A stretch of 64,000 bases of DNA, from the NCBI GenBank assembly GCA_029228645.1, contig JAPTHR010000003.1, positions 1 to 64,000 on the forward strand, read 5' to 3'. A model generated the notes under the pieces. It searched no databases. It was not told the DNA's origin and saw nothing but the letters and a program-made list of their open reading frames with translations. Positions within the stretch are counted from its first letter, which is position 1. Each line of letters begins with the position of its first letter. The translations under genes and the position numbers were made by a program. This stretch comes from Gammaproteobacteria bacterium Milos-ODIII6 (GTDB taxonomy: Bacteria > Pseudomonadota > Gammaproteobacteria > Chromatiales > Chromatiaceae). Shown here in pieces: positions 49,176-57,298 of the stretch.

Positions 49176-50492
49176 ATGAAAAGAATGCTGACCTTCGTCC
49201 TGCTCCTGCTCGGGGCCCCTTTCCCGATGGCGCATGCGGATTCGCCGCAGGACGCCCGCGCCCAGCTCGAGGAGATCAGGGCGGCCATAAAAAACATCAG
49301 GACCCTGGAGTTGGAGGAGCAACTGGCCGCGCACCCGGAGACGGTCGTGATCGATGTGCGCAGTCCCAGCGAAATCCTGCTCCTCGGCGGCATGATCGAC
49401 GCGCCCCGCAGCTACAACATCGCGCGTGGCTGGCTCGAACTGCGCATCGCCGACACGGTGCCGGATGCGGCCACCCCGGTGGTGGTGTACTGCGGTCTGA
49501 ACGAGCGCAGTCCCTTCGCTGCCAAGACCCTGATGGACCTGGGTTACCGGAACGTCATGAATTACTCGGACGGTTTCTTCGTCTGGCGTGACAGCGGCAT
49601 GCCGGTCGAGGCCACCGACAAGGCACTCGACTCGATGCTGTTCGACCGGCCGCGCCAGGTGGCGGAGGGCGTCTGGTCGGCGATCGGCGCGACCGAACCA
49701 CCCAGTTACGAGAATTCCGGGCATAACAACAACCTCTCCTTCATCGTCACCGACGAGGGCGTGGTCGTGATCAATGCCAGCGACAATTACCTGCTGGCGC
49801 GCTCGCTCCACGAGGAGATCAAAAAAATCACCCCGCAACCGGTCAAGTACGTGGTGCTGGAGAACGGTCAGGGGCATGCGGCCTTGGGATCGGCCTATTG
49901 GAAGGAACAGGGCGCGCACATCATCGCGCATGCCGATGCTACCGCGAAGCTCCAGGCGCGCGGGCAGGGGATCCTTGAGAGCGTGCTGCGTCGCTCACGC
50001 GACAAGGGCATGGGCACCCGCCTGGTGCTGCCGGACGAATCCTTCGAGGACAAGCGCGTGATCGAGCTCGGCGGCAAGCGCATCGAGCTGCTCTACCTCG
50101 GCCCGGCGCACAGCGCGGGGGATATCTCGGTGTGGCTGCCGGAGCAGCGCCTGGTGATCGCCGGCGACATCGCCTTCCACCAGCGCCTGTTGCCGGTGTT
50201 CGAGAATACCGACACCGCCGCGTGGATCGAGACCTGGGACGCCTTCGAGGCGCTCGGTGCAGAGATCGTGGTACCCGGGCATGGCGAGCCGACCACGATG
50301 GATGTCGTGACCCGCTACACGCGCGACTACCTGGTCGACATGCGCACCCAGATTGGTGAGCTGATCGACAACGGCGGCACCCTGTCGGAAATCGACAAGA
50401 TCGACCAGTCCGCCTACCGGCACCTCGACACCTTCGACGAACTGGCCAAGCTCAATGCCAGCCTGATCTACCGCGCGATGGAGTTCGAGTAA
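49176..50492 (+). CDS. Exported rhodanese / metallo-beta-lactamase-fold fusion protein
   Basis: This 438-residue protein has a signal peptide ('RMLTFVLLLLGAPFPMAHA'). A rhodanese domain (about 40-150) follows, with 'TVVIDVRSPSEILLLGGMI' and active-site loop 'VVYCGLNERSPFAAK'. An MBL-fold domain (about 165-400) follows that. In the MBL part the usual H-x-H-x-D-H is replaced by 'ENGQGHAALGS', while later ligand-like positions remain ('GPAHSAGDISVWLP', 'GDIAFHQ', 'VVPGHGEPT'). It should act in the periplasm on sulfur species, but metal binding is doubtful. Confidence 0.87.
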   Translation: MKRMLTFVLLLLGAPFPMAHADSPQDARAQLEEIRAAIKNIRTLELEEQLAAHPETVVIDVRSPSEILLLGGMIDAPRSYNIARGWLELRIADTVPDAATPVVVYCGLNERSPFAAKTLMDLGYRNVMNYSDGFFVWRDSGMPVEATDKALDSMLFDRPRQVAEGVWSAIGATEPPSYENSGHNNNLSFIVTDEGVVVINASDNYLLARSLHEEIKKITPQPVKYVVLENGQGHAALGSAYWKEQGAHIIAHADATAKLQARGQGILESVLRRSRDKGMGTRLVLPDESFEDKRVIELGGKRIELLYLGPAHSAGDISVWLPEQRLVIAGDIAFHQRLLPVFENTDTAAWIETWDAFEALGAEIVVPGHGEPTTMDVVTRYTRDYLVDMRTQIGELIDNGGTLSEIDKIDQSAYRHLDTFDELAKLNASLIYRAMEFE

Positions 50493-50524
50493 ACCCTGGC
50501 CCACCGTTCTTCGCGGGCAAGCCC

Positions 50525-51173
50525 GCTCCTACAGGAGGGCACGCCACCTGTCGTAGGAGCCGGCTTGCTGGCGAATGAGCGCCGCATCGGGCCTCGAAAA
50601 TGCTTCTTTCGCGGTCAAGGCTACCCCGGCAGAAGGGGACTACGGCGCCGGATCGGGTATCCGCTCGTGAATGGCGTCGATCGCCGCGACCAGTTCCTCT
50701 GACAGCTCCACATCGATGCTGGCGATGTTCTCGCGCAACTGCTCCTACAGGACGGCACGCCACCTGCCGTAGGAGCCAGCTTGCTGGCGAATGAGCGCCG
50801 CATCGGCCCTCGAAAATGCTTCTTTCGCGGCCAGGGCTACCCCGGCAGAACGGGACTACGGCGCCGGATCGGGTATCCGCTCGTGAATGGCGTCGATCGC
50901 CGCGACCAGTTCCTCTGACAGCTCCACATCGATGCTGGCGATGTTCTCGCGCAGCCGCTCCTACAGGACGGCACGCCACCTGCCGTAGGAGCCAGCTTGC
51001 TGGCGAATGAGCGCCGCACCGGCCCTCGAAAATGCTTCTTTCGCGGCCAGGGCTACCCCGGCAGAACGGGACTACGGTGCCGGATCGGGTATCCGCTCGT
51101 GAATGGCGTCGATCGCCGCGACCAGTTCCTCTGACAGCTCCACATCGATGCTGTCGATGTTCTCGCGCAGCTG
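50525..51173. repeat. 216-bp tandem repeat, three copies, with REP sequences and the aldo/keto reductase 3' end
   Basis: Units start at 50525, 50741 and 50957. GTAGGAGCC...TTGCTGGCG REP cores recur at 50553, 50769 and 50985, and the sequence GGATCGGGTATCCGCTCGTG recurs at the same 216-bp spacing. Each unit ends with about 100 bp matching the last 33 or so codons of the aldo/keto reductase gene, whose real end is in unit three. A separate REP (CGCGGGCAAGCCCGCTCC) leads the array at about 50511. Confidence 0.92.
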
Positions 51174-52112
51174 AGCCATGCTGGTGGCGCCGATGATGTT
51201 GGCGGTCAGGAAGGCGCGCGAGTTGACGAAGGCGAGCGCCAGGGTGGTGGGGCTGAGGCCATGCTCGCGTGCCAGCGCGTCGTACTCGCGGGTGGCACTG
51301 ACACTGTTTTCCCCGCTGTAGCGCCGGTAGTCCGGGAACAGCTTGAGGCGCGCATCGGCCGCGGCGCTGCCGTCGAGGTATTTGCCGCTGAGCACACCGA
51401 AGCCGAGCGGTGAGTAGGCCAGCAGGCCGACCTGCTCGCGCAGGGCCATCTCGGACAGGCCGGTCTCGAACAGTCGGTTGAGCAGGTTGTAGGGGTTCTG
51501 GATCGACTTTACCCGTGCCCAGCCCTGCCGCTCGGCCTCGTGCAGGTACTGCATCAGTCCCCAGGGCGTCTCGTTGGAGATGCCGATGTGGCGCACCCGC
51601 CCGTCGCGTACGAAGCCGTCGAGCACCTCGAGGGTCTCGCCGATGGACTCGACGGCCTCCTGCGGCAGCTCGCTCAGGCCGCGTTTGCCAAAATAGCTGG
51701 TGGTGCGCGCCGGCCAGTGCACTTGGTAGAGATCGATATAGTCGGTCTGCAGGCGTCGCAGGCTGCCTTCCAGCGCCTCGGTCATCTGAGTCCGGTTGAG
51801 CCGCGGGCCACCGCGGATGTGGTCCACCCAGCCGGTGGCATTGCCGGCGACCTTGCTTGCGATCACCAGTTCATCGCGGCCTCCGCGCCGGTTCAGCCAG
51901 TCGCCGATGATGGCCTCGGTAAGGCCGAAGGTCTCGGCGCGCGGCGGTATGGCATACAACTCGGCGGTGTCGATGAAGTTGACGCCCTGCGAGACGGCGT
52001 AATCGAGCTGCTCGAAGGCCTCGGCCGGGGTGTTCTGTTGACCCCAGGTCATACTGCCGAGGCAGATCACGCTGACATCGATGTCGCTGTTGCCCAGCCG
52101 CCGGTACTTCAT
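51072..52112 (-). CDS. Aldo/keto reductase (Tas-like)
   Basis: The 346-residue NADPH-dependent oxidoreductase shows 'LGSMTWGQQNT', the catalytic D/Y in 'FIDTAELYAIPPRAETFG', Lys in 'VIASKVAGN', His in 'DLYQVHWPARTTSYFG', and the coenzyme site 'IIGATSMAQLRENID'. This matches the Tas/YghZ branch. The start at 52112 was chosen because AGGAGA lies 6 bp upstream. The frame extends far upstream to 52847, but that part is the shadow of arsS. Its 3' end is duplicated twice downstream. Confidence 0.93.
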   Translation of the reverse strand: MKYRRLGNSDIDVSVICLGSMTWGQQNTPAEAFEQLDYAVSQGVNFIDTAELYAIPPRAETFGLTEAIIGDWLNRRGGRDELVIASKVAGNATGWVDHIRGGPRLNRTQMTEALEGSLRRLQTDYIDLYQVHWPARTTSYFGKRGLSELPQEAVESIGETLEVLDGFVRDGRVRHIGISNETPWGLMQYLHEAERQGWARVKSIQNPYNLLNRLFETGLSEMALREQVGLLAYSPLGFGVLSGKYLDGSAAADARLKLFPDYRRYSGENSVSATREYDALAREHGLSPTTLALAFVNSRAFLTANIIGATSMAQLRENIDSIDVELSEELVAAIDAIHERIPDPAP

Positions 52113-52229
52113 CATCACTCTCCTGTGGATCCGTGGGGAGCGTATCAAATCAAAAGGGATACTGAAGGAATGTTGGTCGTCCCCGACCGGTCCTATATCC
52201 TGTGACCCCCCACTCGGCGGAAACCGAAC

Positions 52230-53186
52230 ATGCGTGACACCACCCCCTATCTGTTTCCCGGCACCTTCCCTGCGGTGACGCGCGCGGCGCTGACAACCCT
52301 GCAGGTCAACCTCGGTTATCGCTGCAACCAGCAGTGTCAGCACTGCCATGTCAACGCAGGGCCGAACCGCACAGAGAATATGGATGCCGACACCGTGGCA
52401 GAGGTGATGCGGGTGCTCCGCGATGGGCAGATCCGGACTCTCGATCTCACCGGTGGCGCACCCGAGCTGAACCCGCATTTCCGCGAGCTGGTCGCGTTTG
52501 CGCGCAAACAGGGGGTGGCGGTGATCGATCGCTGCAACCTGACCATCCTGCGCGAGCCGGGCCAGGAGGACCTGGGGCAGTTCCTGGCCGGGCACGCGGT
52601 CGAGGTGGTTGCCTCCTTGCCCTGTTACCTCGAGGAGAACGTCGACAGCCAGCGTGGCAGCGGGGTGTTCGACGCCAGTATTGCGGGGCTGCGGCAGCTC
52701 AATGAACTCGGCTACGCCCGCCCGGACAGCGGCCTGGTATTGAACCTGGTGTACAACCCCCTCGGGGCCTATCTGCCCCCGCCGCAACAGGCCCTGGAGG
52801 CGGATTACCGTGAACGGCTTGCGGGCTACGGGGTCGCCTTCAATCAACTGCTCACGATTACCAATATGCCGATCAAGCGCTTCGGCAGCATGCTGCTGTC
52901 CAAGGGGACCTTCGACGAGTACCTGGCGCTACTGAAGTCTTCCCACCAGGAGGCCAATGTCGAGAACGTCATGTGCCGCAACCTGGTGAGCGTCGACTGG
53001 CAGGGCCGGCTGTACGACTGCGACTTCAACCAGATGCTGGAACTCCCGATCCGGGATGCCGGCCGAGCGAGGCATATCCGCGATCTAGACGCCGCCGCAT
53101 TGCAGGGCCGGTCGATCGCGGTCGGGGATCACTGCTTTGGCTGTACCGCGGGGCAGGGCAGCAGCTGCGGTGGCGCGCTGAGCTGA
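52230..53186 (+). CDS. arsS: Arsenosugar-biosynthesis-type radical SAM protein (ArsS family)
   Basis: This 318-residue protein has the radical-SAM cluster motif 'GYRCNQQCQHCHVNAGP' (C-x3-C-x2-C), 'LDLTGGAPELNPHF', and a C-terminal Cys-rich end 'DHCFGCTAGQGSSCGGAL' like the SPASM-type tail of ArsS. Family members add an adenosyl group to methylated arsenic, but no arsM gene is visible here. The next two genes are the glycosyltransferase-like partners usually found with it. Confidence 0.88.
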   Translation: MRDTTPYLFPGTFPAVTRAALTTLQVNLGYRCNQQCQHCHVNAGPNRTENMDADTVAEVMRVLRDGQIRTLDLTGGAPELNPHFRELVAFARKQGVAVIDRCNLTILREPGQEDLGQFLAGHAVEVVASLPCYLEENVDSQRGSGVFDASIAGLRQLNELGYARPDSGLVLNLVYNPLGAYLPPPQQALEADYRERLAGYGVAFNQLLTITNMPIKRFGSMLLSKGTFDEYLALLKSSHQEANVENVMCRNLVSVDWQGRLYDCDFNQMLELPIRDAGRARHIRDLDAAALQGRSIAVGDHCFGCTAGQGSSCGGALS

Positions 53187-53191
53187 CAGGA

Positions 53192-53899
53192 ATGCCGCAG
53201 ATGCGTTTGTCCGTGATCATCCCGACCCTCAACGAGGGGGAGGTCATTGCCGGCCTGTTGAATACCCTGCAGCCGCTCAGGGCGGCCGGCTGCGAGCTGA
53301 TCCTGGTGGACGGCGGCAGCACCGATTCGACCTGTGAGCAGGCCGCGTCGCTGGTGGATTGCCTGGTGTTCTCCTCGCCGGGGCGGGCGCGCCAGATGAA
53401 CCTGGGGGCTGTCGAGGCCCGCGGCGAATGGCTGTGGTTTCTGCATGCCGACAGCGGCTTGCTGGCGAAACCGGGAGACTATCTCGCCGCGATACTCGCC
53501 AGCCGCTCCGGCTGGGGCCGCTGCGACATCCAGCTGGATGATCCCGGGGCGATATACCGGGTGATCGGGCGCATGATGAACTGGCGCTCGCGCCTGACGG
53601 GCATTGCCACCGGAGACCAGGGGCTGTTCATACGGCGCGAACTGTTCGGCGAGGTCGGTCGCTACGCCGATATTCCGCTGATGGAAGACGTCGAACTGTG
53701 TCGCCGCCTGCGTCGGGTTCAGCAGCCGACAGCGGTCTCCCATCGCTTGCAGACCTCGGCGCGGCGCTGGCAGCGGCACGGTGTCTGGCGCACACTGTTT
53801 CTGATGTGGCGTTTGCGCCTGGCCTATTTCCTGGGTGTCGACCCGCAGCGCCTGGCCACGGTTTACCGGCAGTGCAGTTCCCCAACGCGCGGATCCTGA
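53192..53899 (+). CDS. Family 2 glycosyltransferase (TIGR04283-type)
   Basis: This 235-residue protein has a GT-A fold: 'RLSVIIPTLNEGEVIAGLL', the metal-binding 'LVDGGSTDSTCEQA', 'WFLHADS' and 'TGDQGLFIRRELFGEVGRY'. The C-terminal 'VWRTLFLMWRLRLAYFLGV' may touch the membrane. TIGR04283 is described as linked to arsenosugar synthesis because of this gene neighbourhood. It starts 5 bp after the arsS stop and overlaps the next gene. Confidence 0.88.
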   Translation: MPQMRLSVIIPTLNEGEVIAGLLNTLQPLRAAGCELILVDGGSTDSTCEQAASLVDCLVFSSPGRARQMNLGAVEARGEWLWFLHADSGLLAKPGDYLAAILASRSGWGRCDIQLDDPGAIYRVIGRMMNWRSRLTGIATGDQGLFIRRELFGEVGRYADIPLMEDVELCRRLRRVQQPTAVSHRLQTSARRWQRHGVWRTLFLMWRLRLAYFLGVDPQRLATVYRQCSSPTRGS

Positions 53900-54540
53900 T
53901 CTTCTCGCGGGTACCCCGGGCCGGCCAGGTAAAGACCCGCCTGATCCCGCTGCTGGGCGAGGCCGGTGCGTCCGATTTCCACGCCGCCTGCCTGCAGCAC
54001 ACCCTGCAAACCACCCTCGACAGCCGGCTGGCGCCAGTGGAGCTGTGGCTGGACGAGCGGCCCGGCGATGCCTTCGGAACCCTCCCCGATGCGGCTGAAC
54101 ATTGCCGGCTCCGGGTTCAATGCGAGGGCGACCTCGGGCAGCGCATGGCGCATGCGGTCGCTTGCGGGGCGTCAGGGGAGGGGCCTGCGCTGCTGGTCGG
54201 CACCGATACCCCGCTGCTGGATGCGGACTACCTGGCACGGGCGCTGCAGCGACTCGATCACGGGGATGATGTGGTGATGGGGCCGGCGGAGGACGGTGGC
54301 TATGTCCTGCTCGGCTTATGGCGGGACTGGCCGAGCCTGTTCCGGGATGTGCCCTGGGGAGGTGAGCGGGTGGCGGCGATCACGCGTGAGCGCTGCCGTC
54401 GTCAGGGTCTGGAATTGTACGAGTTGCCCACGCTGTGGGATATGGACCGGCCGGAGGACATCGTCCGGCTATGCCGCGAGAGCGGCAGTGGGCTGGAAGC
54501 GCTGCAGGCGCTGGCCTGTCAGCACTTGCCCAGGCTGTAG
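53872..54540 (+). CDS. DUF2064 / TIGR04282-type glycosyltransferase-like protein
   Basis: This 222-residue nucleotide-sugar-transferase-like protein shows 'ILIFSRVPRAGQVKTRLIPLLGE', 'LLVGTDTPLLDADYL' and 'VVMGPAEDGGYVLLGL', the family's nucleotide- and metal-binding motifs. The likely start is GTG at 53872, inside the end of the preceding gene, so the two are coupled. It ends by overlapping the 3' end of convergent flgN by 22 bp. Confidence 0.87.
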   Translation: MQFPNARILIFSRVPRAGQVKTRLIPLLGEAGASDFHAACLQHTLQTTLDSRLAPVELWLDERPGDAFGTLPDAAEHCRLRVQCEGDLGQRMAHAVACGASGEGPALLVGTDTPLLDADYLARALQRLDHGDDVVMGPAEDGGYVLLGLWRDWPSLFRDVPWGGERVAAITRERCRRQGLELYELPTLWDMDRPEDIVRLCRESGSGLEALQALACQHLPRL

Positions 54541-55001
54541 CCGGACAACGCCTGTCCCTGGCCGCCCTTGCGCGAATAGGTGCCGGCGGCCTGCGGCCGG
54601 CCGGTGAGAATCGAGAGCGCCTCGCGCGTGTTGCGTTCACCGGCACGCGCCAGTTTGCCGTTGTGCACGTTGAGATCGCCGACCTCGCGGGAAACGGTGA
54701 CCAGCGATTCCCAGTCCGCGAGCATCTCGGCCGGCGAGAAGTGGGCGCTGATGAACTGCTCGGCGCCCACCAGCCCGCCCGGCAGGTCCAGTTGGGCAAG
54801 CATCTGCTCGCGCGCCTGGACGCTGTGCTGCAGCTCCTCCAGGCAGTCGTTCTTGGCCTGCACCACCTGCTCCAGGATATCCGGATCGTTTCCGCGCAGG
54901 GCTGTCTGCTCCTGCAGCAGGATGTCGCGCAGGCGGCGAAGGTCCGCCAGGGTGGCCTGCAGTGTGGCCACGAAGGGACCTTTCAGTTCAGCTGCGCGCA
55001 T
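54519..55001 (-). CDS. flgN: Flagellar export chaperone FlgN
   Basis: The 160-residue helical protein has the FlgN pattern of heptad-rich helices ('LRDILLQEQTALRGNDPDILEQVVQAKNDCLEELQ' type residues) and a flexible Gly/Ser-rich end. FlgN guards the hook-filament junction proteins FlgK and FlgL. It follows flgM by 9 bp, the usual flgMN operon. Confidence 0.85.
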   Translation of the reverse strand: MRAAELKGPFVATLQATLADLRRLRDILLQEQTALRGNDPDILEQVVQAKNDCLEELQHSVQAREQMLAQLDLPGGLVGAEQFISAHFSPAEMLADWESLVTVSREVGDLNVHNGKLARAGERNTREALSILTGRPQAAGTYSRKGGQGQALSGYSLGKC

Positions 55002-55010
55002 GACTGCCGA

Positions 55011-55337
55011 TCAGGCCTTGGGGGCCAGGCCCGCTTCGAAGGTCAACAACTTGTCGGCCACCCGCGCCGGGTTGACCTCGAGCGTGTTGGTGGCGATGGC
55101 GTGCTGCACCTCCGCGACCCGCTGGGTATCCACCGCGGGCAGGTTGGCGATCTGCGCCTCGAGCTGCTTCAGCTGCGCGGCCTGGCCGGTCATGCTGAAG
55201 GTATCGGCGGTCGGGCGCGTGGCATTGCCAGCCGCGCTGTTCTCGGAATTGTCAGCCGGGTTGGCGTTCGCTTCCCTGGCGTCACCGGTGGTCAACGCCG
55301 GGGGGCGGCCGCCGGTTCCATTGATTTCGATACTCAT
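55011..55337 (-). CDS. flgM: Anti-sigma28 factor FlgM
   Basis: The 108-residue protein starts 'MSIEINGTGGRPP', has a disordered, Asn/Ala-rich N-terminal half, and ends with the sigma-binding helices 'VAEVQHAIATNTLEVNPARVADKLLTFE' type residues. It holds FliA inactive until exported through the finished hook. A FliA-type promoter lies 35 bp upstream, giving the feedback loop usual for flgM. Confidence 0.93.
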   Translation of the reverse strand: MSIEINGTGGRPPALTTGDAREANANPADNSENSAAGNATRPTADTFSMTGQAAQLKQLEAQIANLPAVDTQRVAEVQHAIATNTLEVNPARVADKLLTFEAGLAPKA

Positions 55338-55371
55338 GTCGTTTCACCTGGTTGTGGCTGTGACGCTCCCT

Positions 55372-55398
55372 GTATCGTCCAGGATTTGACGGACTTTA
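55372..55398 (-). promoter_or_regulatory. Predicted sigma28 promoter of flgMN
   Basis: On the minus strand TAAAGTCC, then 11 bases, then GACGATAC. This is the FliA spacing with two mismatches to GCCGATAA, 35 bp from the flgM start. Confidence 0.75.
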
Positions 55399-55454
55399 GC
55401 CAGGCGTTCTAAGTCGTGAATTTGTTTCCGAAATTTTCCTGAACCGGATTCCGC

Positions 55455-56162
55455 TCAGGGCGTGACCCGGATCACGCCCGAGGCGATCACCTCGCCGGTG
55501 ATCGCGCGACCGGAGGCCAGGTTGCGCACCCGGATACGGTCGCCTCGCGCGCCGTCCGCGAGCGCCTCGCCCTTCATCGCGACCCGCAGTGTTCCCTCGC
55601 TCGCGAGGATCTGCACCATGCTGCCTCTCCGGATGAGGCGACGCCTTTCGAGCAGGCCGGCCTCCAGGATGCGGCCCGCGGGGATGCTGCGTTTGGCGCG
55701 CAGCCCCAGGGTGGCCGCGCTATCGGTGTAAAAGGCCTTGTGCAGCCGGCTGGTATCCCGCATCTCGGTGCGTACGTCGGCGGCCGCTATCATATGACCA
55801 CGGCCTATCGGGCGGACCGCCACCACCACGCTCTCGGTGGTGGCGATATTGATCGTGACATACAGCTTCCAGGGCTTTTTGCCCTCGCAACGCACCCCGA
55901 CGACATTGCGCCCCGGCTTCAGGCCGTTCGGCGAGTCGTAGGCCTCCAGCGGGACCTCGCAGGCCGCCAGGCGCAGGCGACGATCCAGTTTCGCGGCGGT
56001 CACCTCGACCTCGCCCGGCAGATTCCCCACTTGAGCCAGCGCATGCTCCTGCGCCACGGCGCGGATCGTGTCGTGCGACTCGTAGGTTTGCGCGGCCACA
56101 GTCGCCGGAGCGAGGAGCGGGATAAACAGGCAGATGAGTTGGCAAAAGGTCCGAAACAACAT
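55455..56162 (-). CDS. flgA: Flagellar P-ring assembly chaperone FlgA
   Basis: This 235-residue protein has a signal peptide ('FRTFCQLICLFIPLLAPATVAA') and a C-terminal SAF domain: 'VVAVRPIGRGHMIAAADVRTEMRD', 'GRILEAGLLERRRLIRRGSMVQI' type residues and 'GDRIRVRNLASGRAITGEV'. It assists FlgI ring formation in the periplasm. It is upstream of flgM on the same strand but separated by the flgM promoter. Confidence 0.93.
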   Translation of the reverse strand: MLFRTFCQLICLFIPLLAPATVAAQTYESHDTIRAVAQEHALAQVGNLPGEVEVTAAKLDRRLRLAACEVPLEAYDSPNGLKPGRNVVGVRCEGKKPWKLYVTINIATTESVVVAVRPIGRGHMIAAADVRTEMRDTSRLHKAFYTDSAATLGLRAKRSIPAGRILEAGLLERRRLIRRGSMVQILASEGTLRVAMKGEALADGARGDRIRVRNLASGRAITGEVIASGVIRVTP

Positions 56163-56231
56163 GTCGGAAAATCGTCACTTGCGAAATCTTGAACAGGGTC
56201 ATGCAGGGATCGTGCCGTGACAGAAAGGGTC

Positions 56232-56258
56232 TAAAGCTCGCCAGCCTCGGGCCGTTAC
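56232..56258 (+). promoter_or_regulatory. Predicted sigma28 promoter of cheV
   Basis: TAAAGCTC, then 11 bases, then GCCGTTAC. The -35 core and spacing are exact and the -10 box differs from GCCGATAA at two positions. It lies 40 bp before the cheV start. Confidence 0.75.
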
Positions 56259-56298
56259 GCAGCAGACCGGATCGGTTGAAACAACGAGGACAGGGAAC

Positions 56299-57240
56299 AT
56301 GGCAGGTATTCTCGCGGGGGTCGATCAGCGAACCCAGTTGGCCGGGCACAATCGCCTGGAAATGCTGCTGTTCGGTTTGGGAGGCGGGCAGCGCTACGGG
56401 ATCAACGTCTTCAAGGTGCAGGAGGTGATCCAGTGTCCCCCGCTGACGCATGTGCCGAATGCGCACCCCGTGGTGCGTGGGATAGCCAACATGCGCGGCA
56501 AGACGCTCACCATCATGGATCTGTCCATGGCGATTGGCGGCCCGCCGCAACCGGATTGCGGGCACAAGTTCGTGGTGGTTACCGAGTACAACCGCAGCGT
56601 GCAGGGGTTCCTGGTCGACTCGGTCGATCGCATCGTCAATGTGAACTGGCAGGAGATGAAGCCGCCGCCACGCGGCGCCGGCGAGGGCTCCTACCTGACC
56701 GCGGTGACCCAGCTGGATGGCAAGCTGGTGGAGATCCTGGACGTCGAGAAGGTGCTCTCGGAGGTGGTCGGTGGCGAGGAGGAGGTTTCCTCGGGGGTCA
56801 TCGAGCCGCTTCTCGCGAGCAAGAAACCGCACGTTCTGGTGGTGGACGACTCCTCGGTGGCGCGGCGGCAGGTGGCGCGGGTGCTCGACCAGATCGGGGT
56901 GGAATACACCACCTGCCAGGACGGCGAGGAGGCCTGGCAGCAGTTGCTGCAATGGGTTGAGGAGGGCCGGGATATCGCCGACTTCCTCTCGATGGTGATT
57001 TCGGACGTGGAGATGCCGCGCATGGACGGCTATTCCCTGACCAAGAACATCCGCGAAAACCCGGCCTTCCACGGATTGTTCGTGATCCTGCATACCTCGC
57101 TCAGCGGGGTGTTCAACCGTTCCATGGTGGCCCAGGTGGGCGCCAACGACTTCCTGCCAAAGTGGGAGCCGGACAATCTCGCCCGCATTGTCCAGGAATA
57201 TTTGAATCGATATGAAAACGAGCGCGCCCAAGTCGCGTGA
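56299..57240 (+). CDS. cheV: Chemotaxis coupling protein CheV (CheW plus receiver)
   Basis: This 313-residue cytoplasmic protein joins an N-terminal CheW domain (residues 1-165, 'LLFGLGGGQRYGINVFKVQEVI') to a C-terminal receiver domain (about 175-310) with acidic pocket 'VLVVDDSSVARRQ', phosphorylation Asp in 'MVISDVEMPRMDGYS', and the conserved Lys near 'FLPKWEPDNL'. It links receptors to CheA with phosphorylation-based adaptation. cheR follows after 58 bp. Confidence 0.95.
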   Translation: MAGILAGVDQRTQLAGHNRLEMLLFGLGGGQRYGINVFKVQEVIQCPPLTHVPNAHPVVRGIANMRGKTLTIMDLSMAIGGPPQPDCGHKFVVVTEYNRSVQGFLVDSVDRIVNVNWQEMKPPPRGAGEGSYLTAVTQLDGKLVEILDVEKVLSEVVGGEEEVSSGVIEPLLASKKPHVLVVDDSSVARRQVARVLDQIGVEYTTCQDGEEAWQQLLQWVEEGRDIADFLSMVISDVEMPRMDGYSLTKNIRENPAFHGLFVILHTSLSGVFNRSMVAQVGANDFLPKWEPDNLARIVQEYLNRYENERAQVA

Positions 57241-57298
57241 GAATGTCTTACAGTACACTCGGTCTGTCGTGGACGGCATGGATATCGGAACAGGCTGA

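Noticed and set aside
50493-51173. CRISPR array suggested by regular repeats
   Set aside because: The repeat unit is 216 bp, only three units occur, and there are no short spacers or cas genes; it is a REP plus gene-end tandem repeat.
52113-52847. Long N-terminal extension of the aldo/keto reductase frame
   Set aside because: It is antisense to arsS, and a good ribosome site and conserved N-terminus support the start at 52112.
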